Source: Methanomicrobiaceae archaeon (GTDB lineage: Archaea > Halobacteriota > Methanomicrobia > Methanomicrobiales > Methanomicrobiaceae). Taken from it: a DNA stretch of 64,000 nucleotides. The translations under genes were made by a program, and so were the position numbers. Shown piece after piece: positions 1-9,276 of the stretch; position 1 is the stretch's first letter, and each line of letters begins with the position of its first letter. Location of the stretch: assembly GCA_016926855.1 (NCBI GenBank), contig JAFGNT010000008.1:1-64000 (forward strand), given 5' to 3'. Below the pieces are notes generated by a model, which had not been told where the DNA came from, made no database searches, and saw nothing but the letters and a program-made list of their open reading frames with translations.

Positions 1-74
1 GAATGACCGAGGTGCCGAAACAGGTACGGGGGATCGCCGAGAAACTCAACCTCGATATATTCCCTAATACGTGA
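1..74 (+). CDS. C-terminal end of an unidentified protein (partial)
   Basis: An open frame enters from the left edge and stops at a TGA at 72-74, ending in LNLDIFPNT. It is followed by an AT-rich stretch with T-runs, as expected downstream of a real gene. Too little is visible to name a family, and the true start lies outside the window. It could also be a chance open frame. Confidence 0.45.
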   Translation, partial: MTEVPKQVRGIAEKLNLDIFPNT

Positions 75-391
75 AGAGTTTGGGTTCTAAACATTGAAGA
101 TAGTTATAACCGGGCATTCTTTTAGAGATTTTTATTAATCCGCAAAATTGCAACAGGCTCCCGAAAAAAAAAATAATAATCTCCACACCGGGTTCTCCGG
201 GCAGAGATCAAGAATTATGGTGTGAGATATAACAATGGTGTGTCGTATAATGCCTACCCGTCCAGTTTTTTACAGCTATTTCCTTTTTCCAGACACCTCC
301 GAACAATTTTTCTGTTCTGCAAACAGCCCTGAAAAGATCCGTGAGAGAGAAGAGCATCCGTGTTGCTCAATCGGCCAAAAAAAAGAGATAC
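75..391. other. Intergenic region, AT-rich, no gene seen
   Basis: This 317-bp gap lies between a plus-strand gene end and the minus-strand glnK end, so it is convergent. It contains T-rich tracts on the plus strand near 119-137 and the T8 tract for glnK on the minus strand at 377-384, both suited to archaeal termination. Short open frames here show no family resemblance and are judged spurious. Confidence 0.5.
377..384 (-). terminator. T8 tract downstream of amt-glnK
   Basis: Eight A on the plus strand read as T8 on the minus strand, 8 bases after the glnK stop. Archaeal RNA polymerase terminates at such oligo-T runs. No strong hairpin is present. Confidence 0.5.
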
Positions 392-730
392 CTAAAGCAC
401 CGCATCTCCCTCTTCGCCGGTTCTCACGCGGATCGTTTTGCCGACCGGAATGACAAATATCTTCCCGTCGCCAATCTGTCCCGTGCGTGCCGCCTTGCAG
501 ATTGCAGTGACCACAGCGTCAACATCCCCGTCAGGAACCACGACCTCGATCTTGGTTTTGGGGATGATGTCGAGGATATACTCCGATCCCCGCCACTGCC
601 GCTTGAGCCCCTTCTGCTGGCCCCGTCCTTTCACATCAGTGAGGGTGAGGGAAACCTTGCCGATTGCCTCGAGCGCATGCTTCACGTCATCGACCTTGCC
701 GGTCCGAATGATGGCCTCAATCTTCTGCAT
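392..730 (-). CDS. glnK: Nitrogen regulatory PII protein GlnK
   Basis: A trimeric PII signal protein that senses 2-oxoglutarate and ATP/ADP and plugs the ammonium channel Amt. The 112-residue length is typical. The T-loop reads VKGRGQQKGLKRQWRGSEY, and with the ATG at 730 its tyrosine falls at residue 51, the position conserved in the family. The start at 730 is preferred over the in-frame TTG at 736 because a GGAGGTGG Shine-Dalgarno (739-745) precedes it at good spacing. It lies directly behind amt, a coupling typical of the pair. Expression is probably nitrogen-controlled through the operator upstream of amt. Confidence 0.96.
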   Translation of the reverse strand: MQKIEAIIRTGKVDDVKHALEAIGKVSLTLTDVKGRGQQKGLKRQWRGSEYILDIIPKTKIEVVVPDGDVDAVVTAICKAARTGQIGDGKIFVIPVGKTIRVRTGEEGDAVL

Positions 731-732
731 TT

Positions 733-2091
733 TCAATCCACCTCCACAAAGGGTTCGGTCATCACATAGTTGGGATAGGCCGACATGCCGTGTTCGCCGA
801 TATCCAGGCCTTCCAGCTCCTCTTCAGCCGAAACACGAACACCGATGGTCTTCTTGAGTACCCAGAACACGATTAACCCGAGCCCGAATGCCCACGCAAA
901 GTTGACAACCACGCTGAGAGCCTGCACGAGGAAGAAGCCGGAATCTCCATAGAGAAGTCCGGTCACTCCTCCGTACGTGCCGTCGGCAAATATGCCCAGG
1001 GCAAGTAATCCCCATGCACCATTAATGCCGTGCACACTGACCGCACCCACCGGGTCATCGATATGCAGGACCCAGTCGAGGAACCATACGCCAAAGACCA
1101 CGAGTGCGCCGGCAATAGCGCCGATCACAACCGCGGAGAGCGGTGTCACCCAGGCACAGGGTGCGGTGATGCCAACGAGCCCGGCGATAGCGCCGTTTCC
1201 TGCCATACCCAAATCAGGCTTACCATGCCATTTCCAGGTAATGAGCATTGCTATCATGAGACCGGCGGCTGCAGCAAGTGTGGTGTTGGCAGCGATGACC
1301 GATATACGCAGATCGGTGCCGACAAGGGTTGATCCGCAGTTAAAGCCGAACCACCCGAACCACAGGATGAAAACACCCAGGGTGGCCATCGTGATACTAT
1401 GGCCGGGAATGGCGTTCGGTGTGCCGTCCTTCTTGTACTTGCCAAACCTTGGGCCGAGGATAAGAGCACCGGCCAGGCCGATCCATCCGCCAAGGGCGTG
1501 CACTACACCGGAGCCGGCGAAATCAAGCGCTCCCATCCCGGAGAGCCATCCGCCTCCCCAGATCCAGTGCCCGTAGATGGGGTAGATAAGCGCCGTGATA
1601 ACGATGCTCACGATAATGTATGTGCTGAACTTGCAGCGCTCGGCAACGCACCCTGAAACGATGGTTGCTGCTGTCGCGGCGAACACCATCTGGAAGAACC
1701 ATGACTCGATGGTGACCACATCATAGGCATCACCCATCAGGAAGAAACCGGACCAGCCCATCAGCCAGTTGAGCCCCTCCAGGGTACCGTACATGAAGGC
1801 GAATCCGACTGCCCAGTAGGCAAGCGCTCCGATGGAGAAGTCCATGAGGTTTTTCATCATGATGTTTGCCGCATTCTTCGCCCGCGTAAATCCGCTTTCA
1901 AGCATGGCAAAGCCGGGCTGCATAAACATTACAAGGAATCCGCACATCAATACCCAGATAAAATCAAGTGGTGCATTCGGGTTCTCGGCGAGTGTCGCCT
2001 CACCGGAAGGATCTGCAGCCCAGACAGGACCAACGATCATTCCGAGGATGATAAGACCCATTAGCACCAGGAACGGTGATCGATCATTCAT
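733..2091 (-). CDS. amt: Ammonium transporter Amt
   Basis: A membrane channel that takes up ammonium. The 452-residue protein begins with a signal-peptide-like segment (LMGLIILGMIVGPVWAA), followed by family landmarks such as MQPGFAMLESGFTRAKNAAN and later GGWIGLAGALILGPR and DPVGAVSVHG, spread over about eleven hydrophobic segments. The length fits the Amt/MEP/Rh family. The stop is three bases from the glnK ATG, so the two genes form an amt-glnK operon and the partner PII protein is expected to gate the channel. The promoter with a palindromic operator is annotated separately. Confidence 0.97.
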   Translation of the reverse strand: MNDRSPFLVLMGLIILGMIVGPVWAADPSGEATLAENPNAPLDFIWVLMCGFLVMFMQPGFAMLESGFTRAKNAANIMMKNLMDFSIGALAYWAVGFAFMYGTLEGLNWLMGWSGFFLMGDAYDVVTIESWFFQMVFAATAATIVSGCVAERCKFSTYIIVSIVITALIYPIYGHWIWGGGWLSGMGALDFAGSGVVHALGGWIGLAGALILGPRFGKYKKDGTPNAIPGHSITMATLGVFILWFGWFGFNCGSTLVGTDLRISVIAANTTLAAAAGLMIAMLITWKWHGKPDLGMAGNGAIAGLVGITAPCAWVTPLSAVVIGAIAGALVVFGVWFLDWVLHIDDPVGAVSVHGINGAWGLLALGIFADGTYGGVTGLLYGDSGFFLVQALSVVVNFAWAFGLGLIVFWVLKKTIGVRVSAEEELEGLDIGEHGMSAYPNYVMTEPFVEVD

Positions 2092-2121
2092 GTTGTTTCA
2101 TCCCAACCCTTTTTATGGTTA

Positions 2122-2154
2122 AGAAGGATATTTCCTTCTAACTATATTTATAGG
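2122..2154 (-). promoter_or_regulatory. amt-glnK promoter with palindromic operator
   Basis: On the minus strand a TATA box (CCTATAAATATAGT, 2141-2154) lies about 50 bp before the amt ATG. Immediately downstream is a perfect inverted repeat AGAAGGA-N4-TCCTTCT (2122-2139), placed between the TATA box and the expected transcription start. Repressor binding there would block initiation. It resembles the GGAA-N6-TTCC operator of the methanogen nitrogen repressor NrpR with one mismatch, so NrpR control is a reasonable inference. Confidence 0.65.
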
Positions 2155-2377
2155 TTATTATTTGCCCATAGAAATTACCGGGTTCTGGTGCAGCCGGCAG
2201 GACTCTCGAAAGCCCCGGACGGATCATAGCGCACTTTCGATTTCCTCACGAGCGCCGGGAACCACAGCCTCAGATAGGGGACGAAAAAGGGCACAGGGTG
2301 CTCGTACCCCCTGAATGGTCCATCATCGTCACCCCCCGGAGGTACGGATTTAATGTGTCTCCTGCCATGACTTCACC

Positions 2378-3040
2378 ATGATGCCGCGGGTAATCATTCA
2401 CAACAGCGTCAGCCTCGATAACGCCCTCACCGGGTTTGATATCGATCTCGGGGTGCATTACGGTGCTCTTCTGACATACAAACCGGATGCGGTGCTTACG
2501 GGTGCGGATACTGTCCTGTACGGCGTGGAGATGTTTTTGGACGAGGTGCCGCCGGAGGAGGAGCGCGATCTCACCCGGCCGCCAGCCAAACCGGATGATT
2601 CCCGCCCTATCGAAGTGATCGTCGACAGCAGGGGGCGTTTGCCGAATCTTCTGCACATTTTCCGGCGTTCAGAGCATGTTAAGGACGTCCTGGTCCTTGT
2701 TTCGGACAGAACGCCGGAAGAGTACCTGGACTATCTGGAGGAGCGGGAGTATCCGTTCATCAGGTGCGGCAGCGACCATGTGGATCTCCGGGCGGCGCTT
2801 GAAATACTCCGTCGAGAATACGGCGTTTCAACGGTTGTGTCGGATAGCGGGAGCCTGCTATCCGGCGTACTGATACGGGAGAAGATTGCCGGTGAACTCA
2901 GCCTCCTGGTCGTTCCGGTGCTGGCGGGAACCCGGCAGAAGAAACTGTTTGAATCCGTTGAAACGCCCGTGGATCTGACATTCAACCGATCAGAACGTCT
3001 CGAAAACGGGATCATGCACCTGATGTATACCGTTCAGTGA
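2378..3040 (+). CDS. RibD C-terminal / DHFR-like reductase family protein
   Basis: A 220-residue protein with the fold signature of the RibD C-terminal reductase family: an N-terminal VIIHNSVSLDNALTGF strand-turn, a central VIVDSRGRLPN (NADPH-binding region of the family), and VVSDSGSLLSGVLI near the C-terminus. Archaeal members include the 2,5-diamino-6-ribosylamino-4(3H)-pyrimidinone 5'-phosphate reductase of riboflavin and F420 synthesis. This copy deviates in the N-terminal substrate region (the usual DGK is DNA), so it may be a paralogue with another pteridine-like substrate. No riboflavin genes are adjacent. An ATG at 2381 is an alternative start. Confidence 0.7.
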   Translation: MMPRVIIHNSVSLDNALTGFDIDLGVHYGALLTYKPDAVLTGADTVLYGVEMFLDEVPPEEERDLTRPPAKPDDSRPIEVIVDSRGRLPNLLHIFRRSEHVKDVLVLVSDRTPEEYLDYLEEREYPFIRCGSDHVDLRAALEILRREYGVSTVVSDSGSLLSGVLIREKIAGELSLLVVPVLAGTRQKKLFESVETPVDLTFNRSERLENGIMHLMYTVQ

Positions 3041-3123
3041 TTCCGGCACAACATGATTTCAGATAGTGATGCAACATTCTCCGGGAACAATCTGGCGGCA
3101 TCGCACCGGGCAGCAGTGTGCCG

Positions 3124-3942
3124 TCAGTACCCTGTCGCGTAGTACCACCCGTCTTCCTCGCGGACGTGCACGGGCACGGAAAACAGCCCCCCGATATTTT
3201 TATCGGTCAGGATCTCTTCCTTCGGGCCGTCGGCGCAGAACGTCCCGTTCTTCATGAGAATGACCCGGTTAATCTCCGGGATGATGTCGTGGAGATTGTG
3301 GGTGACCATGATGATCCCGGTGCCGGACCGGGCAATCTTTCTGAGGGTCGTCCGGAAGGCGTGGAGTGCATGGAGGTCAAGGCTATTCGTGGGTTCGTCG
3401 AGGATGAGCGCCTTCGGATCATGCACGAGCGCCCGCCCGATCAGGAACCGGCGCGCCTCGCCCGACGACATCTCGGTCATCAGGCGGTTTTTAAGATCTT
3501 CGACTTCGAGAAACCGGAGAATCTCGTCCGCTTTCGCCTTCATCGCACTCGTCACCTCGTGCCGGAAAAGCCCCACGGATGAAAAGAAGCCGGAGAGGAT
3601 CACATCCCGGCCGGTTATCTCCCGGGTGAAGGTGTACTGCAGGTCGTTGGAGACGATGCCGAGCAGGGACCGGAGATCGGCGACCCGCCAGACATCCTCT
3701 CCCCTGATCTGGAACGTGACGCCGTCGCCCTGTAGTACGGGGTAATATTCGCGGGTGATCGTCTTGATGAATGAGGACTTCCCGGAGCCGTTCGGACCGA
3801 GAATGACGAGATGTTCGCCCTCGTAAATCGTCACCGAAGCGGAATCAAGGACGATTTTACCCCCTATCATCACCGTGACGTTTGTAAATTCCAGTAGCGG
3901 AGGGGCACCCGGTCCCGTCTGCGAAGGATTTTTTTGATGCAT
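3124..3942 (-). CDS. ABC transporter ATP-binding protein (ModF/YlmA-like)
   Basis: A 272-residue single ATPase domain. Walker A is GPNGSGKSS near residue 53, the signature is MSSGEARR instead of LSGGQ, Walker B is ALILDEPT, and the H-loop is VTHN. The SSGE signature and the VSNDLQYTF segment resemble the stand-alone ABC ATPases grouped with ModF/YlmA. No permease gene is adjacent, so it either partners with a distant membrane component or acts as a soluble ATPase. The substrate cannot be told from sequence. Confidence 0.85.
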   Translation of the reverse strand: MHQKNPSQTGPGAPPLLEFTNVTVMIGGKIVLDSASVTIYEGEHLVILGPNGSGKSSFIKTITREYYPVLQGDGVTFQIRGEDVWRVADLRSLLGIVSNDLQYTFTREITGRDVILSGFFSSVGLFRHEVTSAMKAKADEILRFLEVEDLKNRLMTEMSSGEARRFLIGRALVHDPKALILDEPTNSLDLHALHAFRTTLRKIARSGTGIIMVTHNLHDIIPEINRVILMKNGTFCADGPKEEILTDKNIGGLFSVPVHVREEDGWYYATGY

Positions 3943-4173
3943 GGCAATTCCTGACAGCTAACTCTCCGTGTGCGCCGAGGGGGCATTAAGCATACCAAAT
4001 TCCTCGTGATATCACAGCAGGGCCGGGAAATCGCTTTCTCCGGCATTACCCGTGCAAATCCCTGCCTTCATCCGGGAAAAAAACCCGGAAACCTTATTTT
4101 TGGTTGAGGATATGTGCACTATTTATCCACTAACAGACAAATTTGTGTCACCTGAACAAAAGGCGGGTCCCGT

Positions 4174-5826
4174 GTGAAGGTTGCTATTGCCCAGCAGAAT
4201 CCGGTTGTCGGTGATATTGTCGGCAACACGGCGAAAATAGGGGAGGTACTGGAGCAGTGCCGGGGTGAATCCCCCGACCTCGTGGTATTTCCCGAACTCT
4301 TTCTGACAGGCTATCCCCCCCGCGATCTGCTCGAACGGCACTGGTTCATCGGGAGAGTGAACAGGGCGGTCGGGGATATTCTAAAGCTCTCCCACCGCTA
4401 TCCGGAGACGGGCATCCTTCTCGGCTCACCCCGGGAGACGCACCGGGACACCGGCCGTGGCCTGTACAACGCGGCATTGCTTATCCAGAACGGCGACCTG
4501 CTGTTTTCCCAGCCAAAGTCGCTGCTTCCCGCATATGACGTCTTTGACGAGGAGCGGTATTTTGACCCCGCACCTTCCCTGAACGTGATACGTTTCCACG
4601 GCCATGTGCTGGGTATTTCAGTCTGTGAGGACGCCTGGAACGATCCCCACCTCTGGCCACGCCGGTTCTACCCCTTTGATCCGCAGTCGGCCCTTGCCCG
4701 CATGGGCGCGACGCTGTTCATCAATATCTCGGCCTCGCCGTTCTCTGTCGGAAAGGAGAACGTGCGGTTCGAAATTTTCCGGAATCATGCAAAAAAACAT
4801 TCCATCCCCCTCTGCTACGTCAACCAGGTCGGCGGAAACGACGAGCTCATCTTCGACGGGAGAAGCATGTGTTTTAACGAAAACGGCGATCCGGTTGCGG
4901 TACTTCACCCCTTTGAGGAACAGACACTCATCGTGGACATCGACCACCCGCCCGCACCGGTTTCCTACCGGCAGCTGCCCGAAATCGAGAGCCTGTACAT
5001 GGCACTGGTGCTGGGGCTGCGCGACTACATGAGGAAGTGCGGATTTTCCCGTGCGATCGTCGGCCTTTCCGGCGGCATCGACTCCGCGGTGGTCTGCTGC
5101 CTTGCCCACGCCGCGGTCGGCGCGGAGAATGTCCTCGGCGTGACGATGCCGGGACCTTACTCGTCGCCCGGCAGTGTCGGGGATTCGAAGGCTCTTGCCC
5201 GTAATCTCGGGATCAGGCTCCTCGAAATCCCGATCACTCCCGTCTACCGGTCGTATGAGAGCATGCTTTCGGGACTGCTGACACCCGGCGAAGAAGTCGG
5301 CGTCACCTTCGAAAATATCCAGGCGCGGATCCGGGGAAACGTGGTGATGGCGCTCTCGAATGAATTCGGGCATCTCGTGCTCTCGACCGGAAACAAAAGC
5401 GAGCTGGCGGTGGGCTACTGCACCCTGTACGGCGATATGTCGGGAGGACTTGCCGTCATCTCCGATGTGCCGAAGACCATGGTCTACCGGCTCGCAGAGT
5501 ATATCAGCAGGAAAACCGGCGCCATTCCGGACGCAATCCTGATAAAAGCCCCGTCTGCGGAATTACGGCCGGACCAGCAGGACGAGGATACTCTGCCGCC
5601 CTATCCGGTCCTTGACAGGATTCTGGCTGCGTACGTCGATGAGGGGCAGTCCCCGGAGGAGATCACCGGGCACGGAATTGATCCCAAAATGGTCGAATGG
5701 GTGGTCGGAAAGGTCGACAGCAACGAATACAAACGCAGGCAGGCGGCCCCGGGCCTGAAGGTCACCCCCAAGGCATTCGGATCAGGGCGACGAATGCCCG
5801 TCGCGGCACGATATCATACATTTTAG
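4174..5826 (+). CDS. nadE: NAD+ synthase (glutamine-hydrolysing), two-domain
   Basis: Converts deamido-NAD to NAD using ammonia released from glutamine. Residues 1 to about 260 form a nitrilase-type glutaminase with the Glu-Lys-Cys triad visible in VVFPELFLTGYPPRDLL, QPKSLLPAYDVFDEERYF and LGISVCEDAW. Residues about 280 to 550 form the synthetase with the PP-loop GLSGGIDSAVV and the downstream STGNKSELAVGYCTLYGD. The start is GTG at 4174. Its 550 residues match the glutamine-dependent bacterial class. Many archaeal NadE proteins lack the glutaminase domain. Confidence 0.95.
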   Translation: MKVAIAQQNPVVGDIVGNTAKIGEVLEQCRGESPDLVVFPELFLTGYPPRDLLERHWFIGRVNRAVGDILKLSHRYPETGILLGSPRETHRDTGRGLYNAALLIQNGDLLFSQPKSLLPAYDVFDEERYFDPAPSLNVIRFHGHVLGISVCEDAWNDPHLWPRRFYPFDPQSALARMGATLFINISASPFSVGKENVRFEIFRNHAKKHSIPLCYVNQVGGNDELIFDGRSMCFNENGDPVAVLHPFEEQTLIVDIDHPPAPVSYRQLPEIESLYMALVLGLRDYMRKCGFSRAIVGLSGGIDSAVVCCLAHAAVGAENVLGVTMPGPYSSPGSVGDSKALARNLGIRLLEIPITPVYRSYESMLSGLLTPGEEVGVTFENIQARIRGNVVMALSNEFGHLVLSTGNKSELAVGYCTLYGDMSGGLAVISDVPKTMVYRLAEYISRKTGAIPDAILIKAPSAELRPDQQDEDTLPPYPVLDRILAAYVDEGQSPEEITGHGIDPKMVEWVVGKVDSNEYKRRQAAPGLKVTPKAFGSGRRMPVAARYHTF

Positions 5827-5934
5827 AATCGAAGCATAGCGGTGCCGGGCGGTTCCGCCTGACGACCGTGACGTCTCTTTCTGTTAACCACACCATCCAT
5901 ACTTATATTATTCACAATTGTGAGAGGGAATGTC

Positions 5935-6882
5935 ATGTCACGCCAGCATCCCCTGCCCTATATCGTGTTTCTCGTCCTCTTCCTACCCGGACTCTTGCTG
6001 CTCTCCACCGGACTCTCCCGGCCGGGCCTGTACCTCTCCGTCGCTGCCGGAGTTGCCTGCATTGTGCTCGGGGCCGTCCTCGCCCTGTCGGTAAAGATTG
6101 CCGACCAGTGGGAGCGGGCCGTCGTCTTACGGCTGGGAAAATTCACCGGGCTGAAAGGTCCGGGCCTGTTCTTCATCATTCCCGTTCTCGAAACCATCGC
6201 ATACTGGATCGACAACCGGGTGATTACGACCTCATTCAAGGCGGAAAAAACACTCACCAAAGACACGGTGCCGGTTGACGTCGAGGCGGTGCTCTTCTGG
6301 AAGGTGCTCGACGCCCGGAAGGCGGCACTGGAAGTAGAGGATTACCGGTCGGCAATCAGCTGGGCGTCGCAGACGGCACTCCGCGAGGTGATCGGCAAGT
6401 CTCTTCTTGCAGATATGCTGGAGGGGCGGGAAAAAATCGATATCGAACTCCAGAAGATCATCGATCTGCGGACCAGAGAGTGGGGTGTCCATGTCAGTTC
6501 GGTCGAAATCCGGGACGTCCTGATCCCGGCAGAACTCCAGGATGCGATGTCGATGCAGGCACAGGCGGAGCGCGAACGGCAGGCCCGGGTAATCCTCGGG
6601 GATTCGGAACGGCAGGTGGCCAGGAAATTTGAAGAGGCGGCGGAGACCTACAAAAACAACCCCACCGCACTGCACCTCCGGGCCATGAACATGCTCTATG
6701 AAGGGCTGAAGGAGAAAGCGACGCTCGTTATTGTCCCCGCCACGGTGCTCGACACGATGACACTCGGGGATATGAGCGGGACGGTTTCGCTCGCGAAAAT
6801 CCTCACCGAACCGGCCGGGAAGGCGGAACAACAGGCGGGAAAAACGTCCGGTAAAGAACGGGCGGCGGAGGATTCTGAATAA
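5935..6882 (+). CDS. SPFH/stomatin-like membrane protein
   Basis: A 315-residue protein with two N-terminal hydrophobic segments (about 8-27 and 32-51) followed by an SPFH (band 7) domain: VLRLGKFTGLKGPGLFFIIPVLE, DTVPVDVEAVLFWKV and EWGVHVSSVEIRDVLIP. A charged coiled-coil (QAQAERERQARVILGDSERQ) follows, and the tail is hydrophilic. Such proteins form large membrane-anchored assemblies linked to membrane quality control. The usual NfeD partner is not adjacent. ATG 5935 is chosen over GTG 5920 because the TATA-like ACTTATATTA (5901-5910) predicts transcription starting close to 5930. Confidence 0.88.
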   Translation: MSRQHPLPYIVFLVLFLPGLLLLSTGLSRPGLYLSVAAGVACIVLGAVLALSVKIADQWERAVVLRLGKFTGLKGPGLFFIIPVLETIAYWIDNRVITTSFKAEKTLTKDTVPVDVEAVLFWKVLDARKAALEVEDYRSAISWASQTALREVIGKSLLADMLEGREKIDIELQKIIDLRTREWGVHVSSVEIRDVLIPAELQDAMSMQAQAERERQARVILGDSERQVARKFEEAAETYKNNPTALHLRAMNMLYEGLKEKATLVIVPATVLDTMTLGDMSGTVSLAKILTEPAGKAEQQAGKTSGKERAAEDSE

Positions 6883-6915
6883 CGGATCTTCATCGAATCT
6901 CCCGGGTGCACCCCG

Positions 6916-7251
6916 TCAATCCGGAAGATAATCCTCCCTGACCGGACAGAAGACCTCGATTGCGACGGAATCTTCGTGAATCTCCGCCATGTGTTCCGCA
7001 TGTGCCGGGATGTTCCAGCTGTCTCCGGGTTTCGCATCGAACCTCTCGTCCCCGATATATAACGTCATATGCCCTGTGACGAGATAGCCGGTCTGCTCGT
7101 GCGGGTGCGAATGAGCAGGGAGTATCGTTCCCCGGGCGAGCAAAAATTCGGTCATCAGCGTATTTTCTCCCCATACAAGGGTTTTCTGGCGTATTCCGGG
7201 CAGAGCTTCCCCATACCCGCTCTCCTCATGTTCGGCAAACACCCTCATCAC
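6916..7251 (-). CDS. Cupin-domain protein
   Basis: A 111-residue single-domain cupin. Motif 1 (HSHPHEQTGYLVTG) supplies the usual metal ligands His, His and Glu, and motif 2 (PGDSWNIPAHAEHM) gives the last histidine. Small cupins of this type are sugar isomerases, dioxygenases or ligand sensors, and nothing here decides between them. It lies 5 bp downstream of the gene at 7257-8108 on the same strand, so the two are probably co-transcribed. Confidence 0.85.
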   Translation of the reverse strand: MMRVFAEHEESGYGEALPGIRQKTLVWGENTLMTEFLLARGTILPAHSHPHEQTGYLVTGHMTLYIGDERFDAKPGDSWNIPAHAEHMAEIHEDSVAIEVFCPVREDYLPD

Positions 7252-7256
7252 TTCCC

Positions 7257-8108
7257 TTAAAATATCTCAACCTCTTCATCCTGGATTTTTTTCATTTTTC
7301 TCTCATATTCCTGCGGATCGAGAGCATACTTAACGATTTCACGGATATCCCGTGCGGCTCCGGGATCCCCCCGGGACTGAAACGTTCTTTCCAGTTCATT
7401 GAGTTCAGCACGGTGAGAACAAATCACGTTCACCATGACAGGATACATGTACTCCCCCCGCCTCAGGCCGTCGCCGTCAAACCGGTAAGCGTCAAACGCA
7501 AGCTGCCCGATAACGGCTTCATCACCCAGGCATGCAAGGAGATGAACCGCGTGCCGGATAGCAGGACGGTTCGTCTCGTCGTCCCGGAACCGTTCGAGAA
7601 GATGCCGTAATTTTTGTGTGAGAACTGCCGTATCAACCGGAAGGTCACCCTTCCGGACAGCCGCCGAGTGCAGGCACTGGAGAGCCAGGTATGCGACCCT
7701 GAACTCCTGATCAAGGGTGGGAACAATCATATCCAGCTGTGCGGGAGTCAGCCGGTAGACTGACTTGTGGAGGAGAACTTCATGAAGGGCGGCAGCACTA
7801 TCGTCCCCGCTTAAGGACGGGATCTCCGTAATCATTCTGTCGAACTGCCACTTGCGTTCGAATGACTGCCGGGAAATGACATACGACGCATTTTTTCCGG
7901 TGTCGGAAATTCCGAATGCGGCCAGTTCCCTGTCGGGGACGGTGACAATCCGGCCGTCTTCGACAAGGGCTGTAATCCTCCGGTCTACCTCCTGTTTGCC
8001 GTACCCGGACTCCCCCCGGTGCGTCTCCATGAGGTGCCGGATGAGATCTCTCCTTCGGATTACCGTCCGGCGGTCAAGGAGAGCGATAATGTCTGTGTCA
8101 CGAGGCAT
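7257..8108 (-). CDS. Uncharacterised protein with possible N-terminal winged helix
   Basis: I do not recognise the family. The 283-residue frame from ATG 8108 begins MPRDTDIIALLDRRTVIRRRDLIRHLMETHRG, followed by KQEVDRRITALVEDGRIVTV, which looks like a winged-helix segment. The rest is alpha-helical and charged, suggesting helical repeats, and it ends in KMKKIQDEEVEIF. The open frame continues 48 codons upstream, but ATG 8108 is preferred because TGTTTTATGA (8131-8140, minus strand) is a good TATA box about 25 bp away, which would give a leaderless mRNA. The downstream neighbour is the cupin gene. Confidence 0.7.
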   Translation of the reverse strand: MPRDTDIIALLDRRTVIRRRDLIRHLMETHRGESGYGKQEVDRRITALVEDGRIVTVPDRELAAFGISDTGKNASYVISRQSFERKWQFDRMITEIPSLSGDDSAAALHEVLLHKSVYRLTPAQLDMIVPTLDQEFRVAYLALQCLHSAAVRKGDLPVDTAVLTQKLRHLLERFRDDETNRPAIRHAVHLLACLGDEAVIGQLAFDAYRFDGDGLRRGEYMYPVMVNVICSHRAELNELERTFQSRGDPGAARDIREIVKYALDPQEYERKMKKIQDEEVEIF

Positions 8109-8412
8109 GCAGTAACTCCGGGTAGTAGCATCATAAAACAGCAAGAGTGATATCATTTTCACTTTTTGTCCGGGTACCAGTGCGGTAGTCATTTCGGCGG
8201 AAAAATCCGAATAACCGGTATAACTATCGGTAAAATCCATGCTATAACACAAGGTGCCGGAGTGTTTCCCCTTGCAACGTCACTCCGGCGTTCGGAGAGG
8301 AACAGGGGCAACCCTTATCTCTCAGAAGAAAACATCCTCCACCCGGGCACCGTGAGAGACCACATATACACACGGGAATCCATGACCCGGTGGATTAACG
8401 GTAGAATACCCA
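8109..8412. other. Divergent intergenic region with promoters
   Basis: A 304-bp spacer between the minus-strand gene at 7257-8108 and the plus-strand ZIP transporter. It carries the minus-strand TATA box TGTTTTATGA (8131-8140) and a weaker plus-strand candidate ACATATACAC near 8358-8367, about 50 bp before the ZIP ATG. No RNA gene or convincing small ORF was seen. Confidence 0.45.
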
Positions 8413-9225
8413 ATGTTTGAACTCTTCGCGCAGCAGAATCCCGTCACGCAGGCATTTATCGCAGGCCTCTTTACATGGAGTCTTACAGCGCTGGGTGCGG
8501 CAACGGTTGTACTCACGAAGGACGTAGACCGGCGTCTTCTTGACCTCATGCTCGGGTTTGCCGCCGGGGTGATGATAGCGGCTAGTTTCTGGTCTCTGCT
8601 TGTTCCGGCAATCGAGCTGGCCGCCGACATGGGAGTGCCGGAATGGCTGCCCGCTGCCATCGGATTTGCCCTGGGCGGGGTATTTCTCGGTGGCGTCGAC
8701 AAAATTCTCCCCCATCTTCACCTTGGTTATCCGGTGAGCGAGGCCGAAGGGCCCAAATCATCGCTGAAAAAAACAACCCTGCTGGTCCTGGCCATCACGC
8801 TGCATAATATCCCCGAAGGGCTTGCCGTCGGAGTGGCGTTCGGGGCGATCGCATCCGGGCTTCCCACAGCAACCCTGGGGGGTGCCGTTGCACTGGCCAT
8901 CGGGATCGGCATCCAGAATATCCCCGAGGGCGTCGCCGTAGCCGTCCCGCTCAGGAGGGAGGGTGTATCAATTCCGAAAAGTTTCTGGTACGGGCAGCTC
9001 TCCGCACTGGTGGAACCAATTGCCGCCCTTATCGGAGCGGCCCTTGTGTTTTTCGTTGTGCCGGTCCTTCCCTACGCCCTCGCATTTGCCGCCGGCGCGA
9101 TGATTTTCGTGGTGGTCGAGGAGGTGGTTCCCGAGTCGCAGCTGCACGGGAATTCCGATCTTGCCACGATGGGAGCGATGGTAGGATTCGTCGTGATGAT
9201 GATACTGGATGTTGCACTTGGATAG
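8413..9225 (+). CDS. ZIP-family metal cation transporter
   Basis: A 270-residue membrane protein with about eight hydrophobic segments. It carries the two ZIP metal-site motifs, LHNIPEG in one helix and IQNIPEG in the next, and a conserved VEEVVPES segment near the C-terminus. Members of the ZupT-like branch import zinc, iron or manganese. A hydrophilic loop near residues 105-120 separates the N-terminal helices from the metal-site helices. Metal specificity cannot be read from sequence. Confidence 0.93.
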   Translation: MFELFAQQNPVTQAFIAGLFTWSLTALGAATVVLTKDVDRRLLDLMLGFAAGVMIAASFWSLLVPAIELAADMGVPEWLPAAIGFALGGVFLGGVDKILPHLHLGYPVSEAEGPKSSLKKTTLLVLAITLHNIPEGLAVGVAFGAIASGLPTATLGGAVALAIGIGIQNIPEGVAVAVPLRREGVSIPKSFWYGQLSALVEPIAALIGAALVFFVVPVLPYALAFAAGAMIFVVVEEVVPESQLHGNSDLATMGAMVGFVVMMILDVALG

Positions 9226-9276
9226 ACGGGCAGAGCGATTCTATTGCGAACGAGGCGGTTTCCTGAAATCCCACAG

